A DNA stretch of 64,000 bases from JABSSA01 sp039975755 (GCA_039975755.1 JBDWGM010000166.1:62001-126000); one strand, 5' to 3'. Positions 43,155-53,338 are shown, numbered from the stretch's first letter. Translations and numbers: made by a program. Notes: generated from the letters alone by a model not told the origin.

Positions 43155-43832
43155 ATGACTTATGATCTTTACATTGGTGATCGCACCTTTTCGAGCTGGT
43201 CCTTGCGTGGCTGGTTGATGCTAGAAACCTTCGGTCTGCCCTACCGGACGCATATGATTGGTCTGTATGGCGGCACGATGAAACAGGACATGGAACCCCT
43301 TGCACCGGCGCGATTTGTACCAACGTTGCAATTGCCCGATGCAACTGTGGTTGGTGAAAGCTTGGCAATGGCTGAGACATTGGCCGAACGGCACCCTGAC
43401 GCGGGGTTGTGGCCATCTGATGCAGGCGCACGCGCGACGGCGCGTTGGTTGTCTGCCGAAATGTGTGCATCGTTTTCTGCACTCAGAGGCGCGTGCCCGA
43501 TGCAGTTGGTCCACGTGTTCGAGGGATTTGAACCTGCCGAAGATGTGCGCGCAGATTTGGCCCGGTTGGAAACCTTGTGGGCGCATGCACGCAGCTTTGC
43601 GACTGAGGGCGACTGGCTGTTTGGCGCATGGTCTTTGGCGGATGTGTTTTACGCCCCTGTCGCCGCGCGGATTATCGGATACGATTTGCCTGTGTCGGCA
43701 ACTGCAAAATCGTATTGCATGAACATTGTGAAACATGACGCGTTCAAAGCTTGGCGCGCCGAAGGAGCAAAGATCACGTATGATCCCATGCCTTACGAAT
43801 TGGATTTGCCACGTCGCGCATGGCCCGAGTGA
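43155..43832 (+). CDS. Glutathione S-transferase family protein
   Basis: A 225-residue GST. The thioredoxin-like N-terminal domain has DRTFSSWSLRGWLMLETFGLP with the Ser/Arg glutathione site, VPTLQLPDATVVGESLAMAETLAE near residues 55-78, and a helical C-terminal domain with WLFGAWSLADVFYAPVAARI. The substrate is unknown. It stands alone, divergent from rpoH2. Confidence 0.85.
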   Translation: MTYDLYIGDRTFSSWSLRGWLMLETFGLPYRTHMIGLYGGTMKQDMEPLAPARFVPTLQLPDATVVGESLAMAETLAERHPDAGLWPSDAGARATARWLSAEMCASFSALRGACPMQLVHVFEGFEPAEDVRADLARLETLWAHARSFATEGDWLFGAWSLADVFYAPVAARIIGYDLPVSATAKSYCMNIVKHDAFKAWRAEGAKITYDPMPYELDLPRRAWPE

Positions 43833-43903
43833 GCAACACCTATTAACGCCACATTAATGTTAACGTCTTAGCGCTTAACCATATTGGGCGAAGGGGCGTT
43901 GAC

Positions 43904-45418
43904 ATGGTTGCACGATCTTACACGGTTGCCTTTCAAGGCGTCGAAGCCCGTGAGGTCGAAGTGCAATGCGCCATCACACCCGGTTTGCCTGCGTTTTCGA
44001 TCGTCGGCTTGCCAGACAAGGCCGTCAGCGAAGCGCGTGACAGAGTGCGCACAGCGTTGTCGTCGATGTCGATTGCGCTGCCTTCAAAACGGATCACGAT
44101 AAACCTTTCGCCTGCGGATCTTCCCAAAGAAGGGTCGCATTTTGATCTACCCATCGCTTTGGCCTTACTAGCGGCCTTAGAGATCGTGCCAGAGGACAGC
44201 GCGGAAAGCGTTTGCGCCTTGGGTGAACTGTCGCTTGATGGAAACCTGATGCCAGTGCTTGGCGCATTGCCCGCAGCGATGGCCGCCGCAGAAGCGGATC
44301 GCAGTTTGCTTTGCCCTAAGGAATCCGGTGCAGAGGCTGCTTGGGTAGGGGCCGCGCAAGTTATCGCGGCGGCAAATTTGGGCGAAGTTGTCCGTCATTA
44401 TTCTGGTCAAACGCCGTTAACCCCTGCAGAGCCGGGTAAAATTGCAGGTTCAAGCGGGGCTCCTGATCTGCGCGATGTCAAAGGACAAGAACGCGCCAAA
44501 CGGGCGTTGGAAATTGCAGCCGCAGGGCGACATCATTTGTTGATGGTTGGTCCACCCGGCTCTGGGAAATCCATGCTTGCCGCCCGATTGCCCGGCATAA
44601 TGCCCCCTCTGTCAGCGATCGAAGCGCTGGAAACGTCCATGATCCATTCAATCACCGGGCTTCTTGATGCGGGTGGGATATCAATGACGCGTCCCTTTCG
44701 AGAACCGCATCACACGGCGTCCATGGCTGCGATCATCGGGGGTGGGCGAAGGGCGCAGCCGGGCGAGGTGTCATTGGCCCATAACGGAGTGTTGTTCATG
44801 GACGAATTTCCGGAATTCCCTCGACAAGTCTTAGAAACGTTACGCCAACCCATCGAAACTGGAGAAGTCATCGTCGCACGCGCGAATGCTCATGTGAAGT
44901 ACCCATGTAAATTCATGTTGGTGGCGGCCGCGAACCCTTGCAAATGCGGGTATCTTTCTGATCCGGCCCGTGCATGCGCACGGGTTCCTGTGTGCGGGGA
45001 TGATTACATGGGACGTATCTCGGGTCCGTTGATGGATCGATTTGATCTGCGCGTAGATGTGCCACCGGTTTCGTTTCAAGATCTTGACCTGCCCGCATCG
45101 GGCGAGACATCCAGCGAAGTGGCCGCCCGCGTAGAAGCGGCGCGGGCCGTTCAGACAAAACGCTATGAAGGTCAGGCGCATATGCGATCAAACGGGGATG
45201 CCGGAGGGGAAGTTCTGGAAGCGGTTGCGACACCCGACGCACAGGGGCGCGATTTGATGGTCCGCGTTTCTGAACGGATGGGGTTGTCGGCGCGGGCCTA
45301 TCATCGGGTCTTGCGCGTTGCGCGCACCATTGCCGACCTTGATCAATCAGATGATGTACGGCATCCGCATGTTGCCGAAGCTGTCAGCTATCGGTTGTCT
45401 GCGGCGTTAGACGCTTGA
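43904..45418 (+). CDS. comM: YifB/ComM family Mg-chelatase-like AAA ATPase
   Basis: A 504-residue protein. The N-terminal Lon-protease-like domain runs from YTVAFQGVEAREVEVQ to DGNLMPVLGALPAA, and the AAA+ core has Walker A GPPGSGKS near residue 219 and Walker B LFMDEFPE near 302. A zinc-like CKCGYLSDPARACARVPVC cluster follows. ComM homologues promote branch migration in natural transformation. Competence in this organism is not shown by the window. It overlaps the convergent esterase gene by 35 bases. Confidence 0.92.
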   Translation: MVARSYTVAFQGVEAREVEVQCAITPGLPAFSIVGLPDKAVSEARDRVRTALSSMSIALPSKRITINLSPADLPKEGSHFDLPIALALLAALEIVPEDSAESVCALGELSLDGNLMPVLGALPAAMAAAEADRSLLCPKESGAEAAWVGAAQVIAAANLGEVVRHYSGQTPLTPAEPGKIAGSSGAPDLRDVKGQERAKRALEIAAAGRHHLLMVGPPGSGKSMLAARLPGIMPPLSAIEALETSMIHSITGLLDAGGISMTRPFREPHHTASMAAIIGGGRRAQPGEVSLAHNGVLFMDEFPEFPRQVLETLRQPIETGEVIVARANAHVKYPCKFMLVAAANPCKCGYLSDPARACARVPVCGDDYMGRISGPLMDRFDLRVDVPPVSFQDLDLPASGETSSEVAARVEAARAVQTKRYEGQAHMRSNGDAGGEVLEAVATPDAQGRDLMVRVSERMGLSARAYHRVLRVARTIADLDQSDDVRHPHVAEAVSYRLSAALDA

Positions 45419-46304
45419 TCCAGTGGGCAAGCGCATCAAGAGTGGCGCGTGCTTCGGGTAGCACATTGTGAAAAAGTGGCCAGACGTGCGGCAATCCATT
45501 CGTCAATGTCATGACCGTTTGTACGTTTTGCTGTTTCAGACGTGCATCCAGGCGACGTGTGTCATCCAATAGAATTTCAGTCATATCTGCGCAAAGCCAC
45601 ACAGGCGAGCAGCCTTCAAAATCTCCAAAAAGAGGGCTTGCGTTTGGGTCCTTGGGATCATGTTGCCCAAGGTAATGGGCGTTCATTTCGTTGACCCTTG
45701 ACGCAGGCAACACCGCTTCGGACACTGCATTTGTTTGAACGCTTGCACCGGAAAACGTCATATCCGTCAGGGGCGCGAAAGCGAATGTCCCAAGGGGCTT
45801 ATCCATCCCTTCGGAAATCAAACGTTGCAGCAGGGACAATGCCAACCCGCCACCTGCGCTGTCGCCACCCAATACGACACTGGAAGAGGCCAAACCTTGT
45901 TCGATCAGCGTTTTCCAAACTTTCAATGCTGCATTGGGGGCTGCTGGAAACGGATGTTCTGGGGCCAAAGGATAAGACGCCAAAATGACCCGCGTCCCTG
46001 ACCGGATGGCCAAAGCGGACATCATCGCGCTGTGTGAGCGCGGGCTGCCGAATAAATAACCGCCACCGTGGAAATACAAGATCACGCGATCTGGATCCGC
46101 GTTCGGCGGCGTCGCCTCGATGGCGGGATAGCCACCGATATCGAAAGTTCGCTGGGTTGTACCCTTAGCTGCGTGAAATAGAAGGCGCGCCTTACGTTCG
46201 AAACTGGCGCGCAATTTGACAGGATCGCTTGCGCGCGCCAATTGAGGTTTTTCAATTAGGCGCAACGTTGGGGTTAAAAGGCGGGCTTGCCAGCTTAGTC
46301 GCAT
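45384..46304 (-). CDS. Alpha/beta hydrolase, hormone-sensitive lipase family
   Basis: A 306-residue type IV esterase. The oxyanion motif HGGGYLFGSPRSH is near residue 79, the nucleophile elbow GGDSAGGGLA near 147, the aspartate in the VWLCADMTEILLDD region, and the histidine in GLPHVWPLF near 275. No signal peptide is seen. The start overlaps the end of gshB, so it is the last gene of the minus-strand series from rsmI. The natural ester substrate is unknown. Confidence 0.87.
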   Translation of the reverse strand: MRLSWQARLLTPTLRLIEKPQLARASDPVKLRASFERKARLLFHAAKGTTQRTFDIGGYPAIEATPPNADPDRVILYFHGGGYLFGSPRSHSAMMSALAIRSGTRVILASYPLAPEHPFPAAPNAALKVWKTLIEQGLASSSVVLGGDSAGGGLALSLLQRLISEGMDKPLGTFAFAPLTDMTFSGASVQTNAVSEAVLPASRVNEMNAHYLGQHDPKDPNASPLFGDFEGCSPVWLCADMTEILLDDTRRLDARLKQQNVQTVMTLTNGLPHVWPLFHNVLPEARATLDALAHWIKRLTPQTTDS

Positions 46305-47230
46305 TTGGATTCGATTGCTTCCCAGATTTTTTCAGCGACGTTGATCCCGTCAAATCGTTCCAATTCCTGGATACCTGTCGGAGACGTCACGTTGATTTCG
46401 GTCAAATAGTCGCCAATGACGTCAATACCTACCAAAACCTGACCTTTTTCTTTCAAAAGAGGTCCAATCGCGTCGCAGATGTATTGGTCGCGTTCAGACA
46501 GACCAATCTTTTCAGGACGGCCGCCAACATGCATGTTGGAACGTGTTTCACCAGGGGCAGGGACGCGGTTGATGGCACCGATTGGTGCGCCGTCGATCAG
46601 CAGCACACGTTTGTCACCATTGCTGACATCGGGAAGGAATTTCTGCACGATCAGAGGTTCGCGGGAAAACCCGGTGAACAATTCATGCAAGCTGGACAGG
46701 TTGCGATCATTGGCATCCAGACGAAACACACCCGCTCCGCCATTTCCATATAGTGGTTTTAGGATGATATCGCCGTGCTCTGCCTTAAAGGCGCGAATGG
46801 TGTCGATGTCGCGTGCAATCGTTGTCGGCGGGGTCAGGTCGGGGAAATCCAAAACCAATAGTTTTTCTGGATAGTTCCGCACCCAAAAAGGATCGTTCAC
46901 GACCAGTGCATGACCTTTCAGACGGTCCAACAAGTGGGTCGTGGTGATATAATGCATGTCGAACGGCGGATCTTGGCGCAGCCAGACAACGTCGAAATCA
47001 GCAAGGTCAACTTCGCGCATGTCACCCAGAATAGCGTGATCGCCTTGCACGCGTTGAACTCGCAAATCTTGCCCGCGCGCCGTAATCCGCCCCGCCTGAT
47101 AGGCGAGGTGATCTGGTGTGTAATAAAACAACTCATGTCCGCGTGCCTGCGCTTCTTCGGCAAGTCGGAAGGTTGTGTCCCCGTCGATATCAACGGCATC
47201 GATTGGATCCATCTGGAAAGCGATTTTCAT
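46295..47230 (-). CDS. gshB: Glutathione synthetase
   Basis: A 311-residue prokaryotic GshB with the N-terminal domain starting MKIAFQMDPIDAVDIDGDTTF and an ATP-grasp domain containing KPLYGNGGAGVFRL, PLIVQKFLPDVSNGDKRVLLIDG and the metal site EINVTSPTGIQELERFDG near the end. It joins gamma-glutamylcysteine and glycine. GGAG seven bases before the ATG selects this start over a GTG five codons earlier. It lies downstream of yraN and rsmI on the same strand. Confidence 0.96.
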   Translation of the reverse strand: MKIAFQMDPIDAVDIDGDTTFRLAEEAQARGHELFYYTPDHLAYQAGRITARGQDLRVQRVQGDHAILGDMREVDLADFDVVWLRQDPPFDMHYITTTHLLDRLKGHALVVNDPFWVRNYPEKLLVLDFPDLTPPTTIARDIDTIRAFKAEHGDIILKPLYGNGGAGVFRLDANDRNLSSLHELFTGFSREPLIVQKFLPDVSNGDKRVLLIDGAPIGAINRVPAPGETRSNMHVGGRPEKIGLSERDQYICDAIGPLLKEKGQVLVGIDVIGDYLTEINVTSPTGIQELERFDGINVAEKIWEAIESKCD

Positions 47231-47309
47231 GAGTAAACTCCACACCTGTTTGAACCTACATGGCGCAGAGCGTGGTCAGCTTCAATCCCGACTTCTGTTC
47301 TGACGGATT

Positions 47310-47693
47310 TCAAGCAAAGGCATTTTGCAAGATTCGAAAGGCGCCTTGTTGATCAACCAAAGCCACATCAAAGCGCACATCTGTCATGGACCCAAGGTCT
47401 TTTTTTGCCAGATATTCATCAGCTGTGGAAAACAGGCGCGCAACTTGCTGTTCAGTAAGATTGTGCAAAGCGCGATCAAAGGATCGACTTTGTTTGACTT
47501 CGACAAAGATGAATCCAGCGCCGTCTTTTGCAACAAGGTCGATTTCGCCGGACCGTCCGCGCCATCGTCGGTCTACAACAACGAAACCACGGCTTTGGTA
47601 ATCCATCACAATACGTTCTTCTGCCGCCAACCCGGCTTCAAATGCCATTCTGCCCTTATGTGCTTTTTCAAGCGAAATTGCGGATGCTCGCAT
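47310..47693 (-). CDS. YraN family protein (UPF0102), putative endonuclease fold
   Basis: A 127-residue protein with the YraN core: RGFVVVDRRWRGRSGEIDLVAKDGAGFIFVEVK, where the Asp and the Glu-x-Lys form the restriction-endonuclease-like site. Its function is unsettled. Placement between rsmI and gshB is the common one in proteobacteria and supports the call. Confidence 0.88.
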   Translation of the reverse strand: MRASAISLEKAHKGRMAFEAGLAAEERIVMDYQSRGFVVVDRRWRGRSGEIDLVAKDGAGFIFVEVKQSRSFDRALHNLTEQQVARLFSTADEYLAKKDLGSMTDVRFDVALVDQQGAFRILQNAFA

Positions 47694-47747
47694 GTGTGGG
47701 TTCCTGCTGTTTCGATGAAAACAAAACAGTCAGGGCCTAAAATTGGC

Positions 47748-48602
47748 CTAACGTTCTATGGAAAGTCCCATTTGGTATATGTCACGCTTGGGTGTGTTGG
47801 TTTCTGCGGCAACATGGGCCGATGCATCGCGCAACGACATGGTTTCAAGTGCGTTTGTCAGCTTTTCTTCTAATTCTTCAGCAGTCCAAACCTGTTTGTC
47901 TGCCCGATCTATCAAAAGAACGATTTCACCTTTGATTGTTTTGGTTTGGATGTGGTTTGCGATATCTTGCAGAGTATCCCCGACGACGTCTTCGAATTTC
48001 TTTGTTAATTCACGGCACAGCCGGGCGGGCCTTGTTGGTCCAAATACATCCATTGCATCTGCGACACAGGCCGCAATTCGCTTTGGCGATTCGTACAGAA
48101 CCAGCGTCGCTTGCAGCGTGACCAGATCTGCCATCGCGCGTTTGCGCGCCGCACGTGCTGAGGGCAAAAACCCCTGAAACTGGAATGCGTCGGTTGGCAA
48201 ACCGCCCAATGCCAAAGCCGTAGTGACGGCTGACACCCCCGGTGCTGACGTAACGGTTTGATTTTCGGCGCGAGCAGCCCGTACCAATTCGAACCCAGGG
48301 TCCGCAATTAGCGGCATTCCGGCTTCGGATGCATAGGCAACACTTTGTCCGCGCTGCATGGCTTCTATCAATCCTTGAACAGCGCGTTCATTTGAATGAT
48401 CGTGCAGGGCGACAATCCTGCGGTCCCCCAATGGAACCCCATGTATATCCATCAATTTCCGCATGCTGCGTGTGTCTTCGGCAGCAAGCACATCTGCGGA
48501 TGTCAGGACATCAAGTGCCCGCAAAGTGATGTCGCGGGCGGTGCCAATCGGCACCCCAACAAGCCACAGCCCGGGTGCAAGGGGAATTTTTTGACCATTC
48601 AA
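47748..48602 (-). CDS. rsmI: 16S rRNA 2'-O-ribose C1402 methyltransferase
   Basis: A 284-residue tetrapyrrole-methylase-fold enzyme. It begins LWLVGVPIGTARDITLRALDVL, has AAEDTRSMRKL near residue 40 and SEAGMPLIADPGFELVRAA near 90 in place of the common SDAGTPxISDPG, then FLPSARAARKRA near 143. It methylates the ribose of C1402 in 16S rRNA. It diverges from the LpoA-like gene, with under 90 bases between the starts. Confidence 0.94.
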   Translation of the reverse strand: MNGQKIPLAPGLWLVGVPIGTARDITLRALDVLTSADVLAAEDTRSMRKLMDIHGVPLGDRRIVALHDHSNERAVQGLIEAMQRGQSVAYASEAGMPLIADPGFELVRAARAENQTVTSAPGVSAVTTALALGGLPTDAFQFQGFLPSARAARKRAMADLVTLQATLVLYESPKRIAACVADAMDVFGPTRPARLCRELTKKFEDVVGDTLQDIANHIQTKTIKGEIVLLIDRADKQVWTAEELEEKLTNALETMSLRDASAHVAAETNTPKRDIYQMGLSIER

Positions 48603-48689
48603 AGCTGGACCCGCCTTTCGCGTTGTCTATTATCGCATAGAATTTATGAGGTCGTGCAAAGTGCCGACCGCGACCAGGAGAATGATCCC

Positions 48690-49880
48690 GTGTTCAATTT
48701 TTCAATTTTTTCGGGGCTCCGCAAGAGGATTGCTTCCATCTTTGCGCCTTTGGCCTTTTTGGGTCTTGCTGCCTGTGATCCTGGTGCGTTGGGTTCACTG
48801 AACTCGTCTGGGCCGACGCTGGATGCATCCAAGCCGGTTCCAGTGGCTTTGCTTGTGCCGCGCGGATCTGGCTCGGCTTCGGACAATTTGATTGCACAAA
48901 ACCTTGAAAACGCTGCGAGAATGGCGATGTCCGACTTGAACGGGGTCGAGATTGATCTGCGGGTTTATGCGACGTCTGGCAACCCGCAAATTGCAGCATC
49001 GCAGGCTGTGAAAGCGGTGGACGAAGGGGCGCAAGTGATCCTTGGACCACTTTATGCAGAGGCTGCGAATGCAGCAGGTGTTGCCGTGGCAAATACGGGC
49101 GTTAACGTTCTATCCTTTTCAAATAACACCACAATCGCTGGTGGAAATGTCTTTGTTTTAGGATCGACATTCCAAAACACGGCTGATCGTTTGGTGGCGT
49201 ACGCGAACCGTTCAGGTGCGAATCGTGTTGTTGTGGTGCATGCGCAAGATGTTGCTGGCCAGCTTGGTCGAAACGCGATCCAAAATGCCTTGGAGCGCCA
49301 AGGTGGCACGCTGGCGGGCAGCGTTGATTACCCGCTTTCACAGCAAGGTGTTGTCGATTCGGTTCAACGCGTTAAAGCGACCGTAGACAATAGCGGTGCA
49401 AACGCGGTCTTTCTGACGTCTTCGCCTGCATCAGCTCTGCCATTGCTGGCACAGTTGCTGCCAGAGGCTGGGGTCAGCCCGTCCACAACGCAATACATTG
49501 GCCTGACGCGTTGGGATATACCTCCTCAAACGCTGCAGCTGCCTGGGTTGCAAAATGGTTGGTTTGCGCTTCCTGATCCAAACCGTTCTGGTGCATTCCG
49601 GAACCGGTATTCCTCAACTTATGGAGGGGCTCCGCATCCTCTGGCTGGGTTGGCGTTTGATGGAATTGCGGCTGTCGGCGCGCTTGCTGCGCGTGGATCT
49701 GGCAAAGCACTGTCTGGTTCCGCACTGACACAGGGCGCAGGTTTTCAGGGCGCAAACGGCATCTTCCGACTGCGATCTGATGGAACAAACCAACGTGGCT
49801 TGGCAATTGCGACAATCAAAGATGGGCGTGTCTCTGTTGTAGATCCCGCGCCGTCAAACTTTGGCGGAGCCGGATTCTAA
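48690..49880 (+). CDS. Penicillin-binding protein activator, LpoA-like lipoprotein
   Basis: A 396-residue protein with a lipoprotein signal: hydrophobic segment and lipobox LAAC, cysteine at residue 29. The rest is a periplasmic-binding-protein type I domain, as in the C-terminal half of LpoA. It starts with GTG after AGGAG nine bases upstream; an apparent longer frame to 48396 overlaps rsmI and has no conserved sequence. The place next to rsmI-yraN is the usual one for lpoA. In E. coli LpoA stimulates PBP1A. This short form lacks the LpoA N-terminal repeat domain, so the same activity is not assured. Confidence 0.85.
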   Translation: MFNFSIFSGLRKRIASIFAPLAFLGLAACDPGALGSLNSSGPTLDASKPVPVALLVPRGSGSASDNLIAQNLENAARMAMSDLNGVEIDLRVYATSGNPQIAASQAVKAVDEGAQVILGPLYAEAANAAGVAVANTGVNVLSFSNNTTIAGGNVFVLGSTFQNTADRLVAYANRSGANRVVVVHAQDVAGQLGRNAIQNALERQGGTLAGSVDYPLSQQGVVDSVQRVKATVDNSGANAVFLTSSPASALPLLAQLLPEAGVSPSTTQYIGLTRWDIPPQTLQLPGLQNGWFALPDPNRSGAFRNRYSSTYGGAPHPLAGLAFDGIAAVGALAARGSGKALSGSALTQGAGFQGANGIFRLRSDGTNQRGLAIATIKDGRVSVVDPAPSNFGGAGF

Positions 49881-49882
49881 GA

Positions 49883-52660
49883 GTGGCAGACGCTGTACTT
49901 GACCCGAAAGAAGACAACCGACAAAGCGATCTGATCTGCCCGCCAGAGACGATTTTCAATCAATCCGCGTTGGATGCGTTTTTTGAACAAAGCGATCCTT
50001 CGGACCATCGGGCAATGCGTAAGGCGTTGGTCGACTTTCTGAAGGACGCCCAAAAAAAGGGGCGGGCAGCCATCGCTGAGGGGTTTCAAAACAACCCTTT
50101 TGATTCTCGGCCTACGACACGCGCGTACACTCATTTGACGGATTGTATGGTGCAGGCCGCATTGCGCTTTGCGTCGGAATACGCGCATCCAAATCCAACC
50201 CCATCAGAAGGTGAACGCCTTTCACTGATCGCTGTGGGTGGATATGGACGCGGTGAAATGGCGCCCTTCAGCGACGTGGATTTGCTGTTTTTAACACCGT
50301 ACAAAATCACCCCTTGGGCGGAAAGTGTCATTGAAACGATGCTCTACATGCTTTGGGATCTAAAGCTGAAAGTTGGTCACTCCAGCCGCACAGTGCGCGA
50401 TTGCATCCGGATGGGCGGTGAGGATTTCACCATTCGCACAGCGATGCTGGAACATCGATTCCTGGCAGGTCACGAACCATTGGCGCGAGAGCTGGAAGAC
50501 CGTTTGCAGTCTGACCTGTTTCAAGGAACAGGCCGAGAATTCATCGAGGCCAAGTTATCGGAGAGAGATGCACGCCATGTCAAACAAGGCCAGCGCTATG
50601 TTGTTGAGCCGAACGTAAAAGAAGGCAAAGGCGGTCTGCGCGATTTGCAGTCCTTGTTTTGGATCGGCAAATATATCCACGGCGTGCAGAATGCAGCCGA
50701 CCTTGTGCCTATCGGTGTTTTTACGAACGAAGAGTTCACGAATTTCATTGCAGCTAAGGATTTTCTTTGGGCTGTTCGCTGTCATCTTCATTTGCTGAGC
50801 AACCGCGCGACCGAACAGCTGAGCTTTGACATGCAAGACGCTGTGGCCGCGGCCATGGGTTACAAAGACAAAGAGGGGCGCCGCGCGGTTGAGATCTTTA
50901 TGCAAGCGTATTTCTTGCACGCCACCGAAGTCGGCGATCTGACCCGCATCTTCCTGACAAAACTAGAAGCGATGCATGTCAAAGCAGAACCGCTTTTGGA
51001 GCGATGGTTCAAACGCAAGCCGCGCGTCAAAAACGGGTACAAGGTCATTCACAACCGACTGGCCATCGAGGACGAAGATGCGTTCTTGGCCGACAAAATT
51101 AACCTGCTGCGAATCTTTGAAGAAGCGTTGAGAACCGGAATGCTGATCCACCCGGATGCGATGCGCTTGATCAAATCAAATTTGGATTTGATCGACGACG
51201 ACATGCGCCGGACCGATGAAGCCAAACGCCTGTTCCTTGATCTTTTGCTGAAACACGGCAACCCCGAACGGGCCTTGCGTCGAATGAACGAATTGGGTGT
51301 GTTGTCAGCCTTTATTCCCGAATTCGAACCGATCGTGGCGATGATGCAGTTCAATATGTATCACTCGTATACGGTTGACGAACACACGATTCAGACGATC
51401 CTCAATCTTGCGCAAATTGAACGTGGCGAATTGATCGAGGATTTGCCGGTCGCCTCAAATATCCTCAAGCGTGGAATCAGCCGAAAAATCATCTATGTCG
51501 CGCTGTTGCTGCACGACATCGGAAAGGGGCGCGAAGAGGATCACTCGATTCTAGGTGCGCGTATTGTCAGAACCGTTGCACCGCGCCTTGGTTTGAAACC
51601 GGACGAAGTTGATACCGTCGAATGGTTGGTGCGCTATCATTTGTTGATGTCTGATATGGCCCAGAAACGAGACATTGCTGACCCACGAACCGTGCGCGAC
51701 TTTGCCAAAGCGGTGAAGACAGTGGACCGTTTGGATTTGCTGTGTGTGCTGACGGTTTGTGACATTCGCGGGGTTGGACCTAATACTTGGAACAACTGGA
51801 AGGCTGTGTTGATCCGGGCGTTGTATCGCCAAACCAAACGCGCGTTGCGCGACGGAATGGAGGCGTTGAACCGCGATAACAGAGGCACAGAGGCGAAAAA
51901 GGCATTGCGTGCTGCATTGGCGGAATGGCCGCGCAAAGACGTACAAACCGAGGTTGCGCGCCATTACGATCCTTATTGGCAAGGCCTGCATGTCACGGCA
52001 CATGTTGCTTTTGCTGAATTGCTTCGTGGCGTAAGCGAAGAAGACATTCGTATCGATTTGCATCCAGATGAAGACCGCGATGCCACTCGAATTTGTTTTG
52101 TGATGCAGGACCATCCAGGAATTTTCGCGCGCCTCACTGGTGCGTTGGCCCTGGTTGGGGCCAATATTGTTGATGCGCGCAGTTATACAACAAAAGATGG
52201 ATGGATCACGGATGCGTTCTGGGTACAGGATGCCGAAGGCAATCCATTCGAAGCCGCGCGATTGCCGCGATTGCGGCGCATGATCGAACGGATTTTGCTT
52301 GGCGAAGTTGTGACACGCGAGGCGATGAAAGACCGGGATCGGGTTAAAAAGCGTGAAAAGGCGTTCCGGGTTGCGACACATATCACTTTCGACAACGACG
52401 GCTCGGATATCTACACAATCATCGAAGTGGATACGCGTGATCGTCCGGGATTGTTGCATGATCTGACCCGCGCTTTGGCCGCATCAAATGTGTACGTCGC
52501 CAATGCGGTGATCGCGACATATGGCGAACAGGTCGTCGATACGTTCTATGTCAAAGACATGTTTGGTCTGAAATACCATTCGGAACACAAACAGAAAGTG
52601 CTCGAAAAACGGTTGCGTACAGCCATCGAGGAAGGTGTGGAGCGAGCAAAACTGTCTTGA
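49883..52660 (+). CDS. glnD: Bifunctional [protein-PII] uridylyltransferase/uridylyl-removing enzyme
   Basis: A 925-residue GlnD. The nucleotidyltransferase domain has GGYGRGEMAPFSDVDLLFL near residue 115; the GlnD PII-UTase domain follows; the HD hydrolase motif LLLHDIGKGREEDHS is near 540; and two C-terminal ACT domains (about 735-810 and 845-915) sense glutamine. It starts with GTG two bases after the lipoprotein stop. It modifies PII according to nitrogen status. The gene is complete, and no PII gene is nearby. Confidence 0.96.
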   Translation: MADAVLDPKEDNRQSDLICPPETIFNQSALDAFFEQSDPSDHRAMRKALVDFLKDAQKKGRAAIAEGFQNNPFDSRPTTRAYTHLTDCMVQAALRFASEYAHPNPTPSEGERLSLIAVGGYGRGEMAPFSDVDLLFLTPYKITPWAESVIETMLYMLWDLKLKVGHSSRTVRDCIRMGGEDFTIRTAMLEHRFLAGHEPLARELEDRLQSDLFQGTGREFIEAKLSERDARHVKQGQRYVVEPNVKEGKGGLRDLQSLFWIGKYIHGVQNAADLVPIGVFTNEEFTNFIAAKDFLWAVRCHLHLLSNRATEQLSFDMQDAVAAAMGYKDKEGRRAVEIFMQAYFLHATEVGDLTRIFLTKLEAMHVKAEPLLERWFKRKPRVKNGYKVIHNRLAIEDEDAFLADKINLLRIFEEALRTGMLIHPDAMRLIKSNLDLIDDDMRRTDEAKRLFLDLLLKHGNPERALRRMNELGVLSAFIPEFEPIVAMMQFNMYHSYTVDEHTIQTILNLAQIERGELIEDLPVASNILKRGISRKIIYVALLLHDIGKGREEDHSILGARIVRTVAPRLGLKPDEVDTVEWLVRYHLLMSDMAQKRDIADPRTVRDFAKAVKTVDRLDLLCVLTVCDIRGVGPNTWNNWKAVLIRALYRQTKRALRDGMEALNRDNRGTEAKKALRAALAEWPRKDVQTEVARHYDPYWQGLHVTAHVAFAELLRGVSEEDIRIDLHPDEDRDATRICFVMQDHPGIFARLTGALALVGANIVDARSYTTKDGWITDAFWVQDAEGNPFEAARLPRLRRMIERILLGEVVTREAMKDRDRVKKREKAFRVATHITFDNDGSDIYTIIEVDTRDRPGLLHDLTRALAASNVYVANAVIATYGEQVVDTFYVKDMFGLKYHSEHKQKVLEKRLRTAIEEGVERAKLS

Positions 52661-52681
52661 AACTGCCGGTGGATTTGCGGT

Positions 52682-52716
52682 CCTTTGTGCCGCACGTGCG
52701 ACGAGCGACACAAAGG
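52682..52716. terminator. Hairpin between glnD and a convergent GST gene
   Basis: Arms CCTTTGTG and CACAAAGG with an inner CGCACGTGCG palindrome. There is no T-run on either strand, so it is a possible bidirectional transcript end rather than a textbook terminator. Confidence 0.4.
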
Positions 52717-52720
52717 GGGC

Positions 52721-53338
52721 TTATGTCAGCAAACCTTTTCCACGCACGGACTCAATGGATGCGCGATCTGACATGGTGGCCACAAAATTCGACAGTTTAG
52801 GATAATTTGAAATGTCCACGCCATCCCCGCCAAGCCAATGGCACAGCATAAACAAATAAGGATCGGCCAAGGATAGGGTGTCCCCAGTCACGAATGGTCC
52901 TGTGACACAGTTTTCTTCGACATATGCAGCGGAAGCGGCCATCGTTTCGGGAACCTTGGCGGCCATGTCGGCCCAGCTGTCTTCACGATCTGCCCACCGA
53001 TAACCCCGCCCTTTGTGGGCGTGATTTACGTGCATCGTAGAAGCCAGGTAAAACATCGTCTCGCGCATACGCGCGGCCAGAACAGCGTCGGCGGGAACCA
53101 AAGCGGCATTTGGAGCAAGCGTCGCAATAAGCTCTAACAAAGCACCGGTTTCCGTCAAAATCGTACCGTTAAATTCTAATGCAGGTACGCGTAATTTCGG
53201 ATTGATGGCCCGGTACGTTTCACTGGTTTGTTCAGATTTTGTGAAATCAACGAGAATCGGTTCGTAAGCTATTCCGGCTTCTTCCAAGCCTATGGCCACT
53301 GCGGTCGATATGGTGTTTGGCGCATAAAACAGTTTCAT
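52721..53338 (-). CDS. Glutathione S-transferase family protein
   Basis: A 205-residue GST: N-terminal MKLFYAPNTISTAVAIGLEEAGI with the glutathione-binding Thr/Ser region, INPKLRVPALEFNGTILTETGALLELIA near residues 48-76, and an all-helical C-terminal domain. It resembles the GstA/beta-class enzymes of proteobacteria. The start is placed after the end of the histidine phosphatase gene, 13 bases upstream; a longer frame runs through that gene. The substrate is unknown. Confidence 0.85.
   Translation of the reverse strand: MKLFYAPNTISTAVAIGLEEAGIAYEPILVDFTKSEQTSETYRAINPKLRVPALEFNGTILTETGALLELIATLAPNAALVPADAVLAARMRETMFYLASTMHVNHAHKGRGYRWADREDSWADMAAKVPETMAASAAYVEENCVTGPFVTGDTLSLADPYLFMLCHWLGGDGVDISNYPKLSNFVATMSDRASIESVRGKGLLT

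Noticed and set aside
51551..52459. Long minus-strand frame opposite glnD
   Set aside because: Entirely inside glnD, which has clear HD and ACT domains; the antisense frame has no domain and no start signal.
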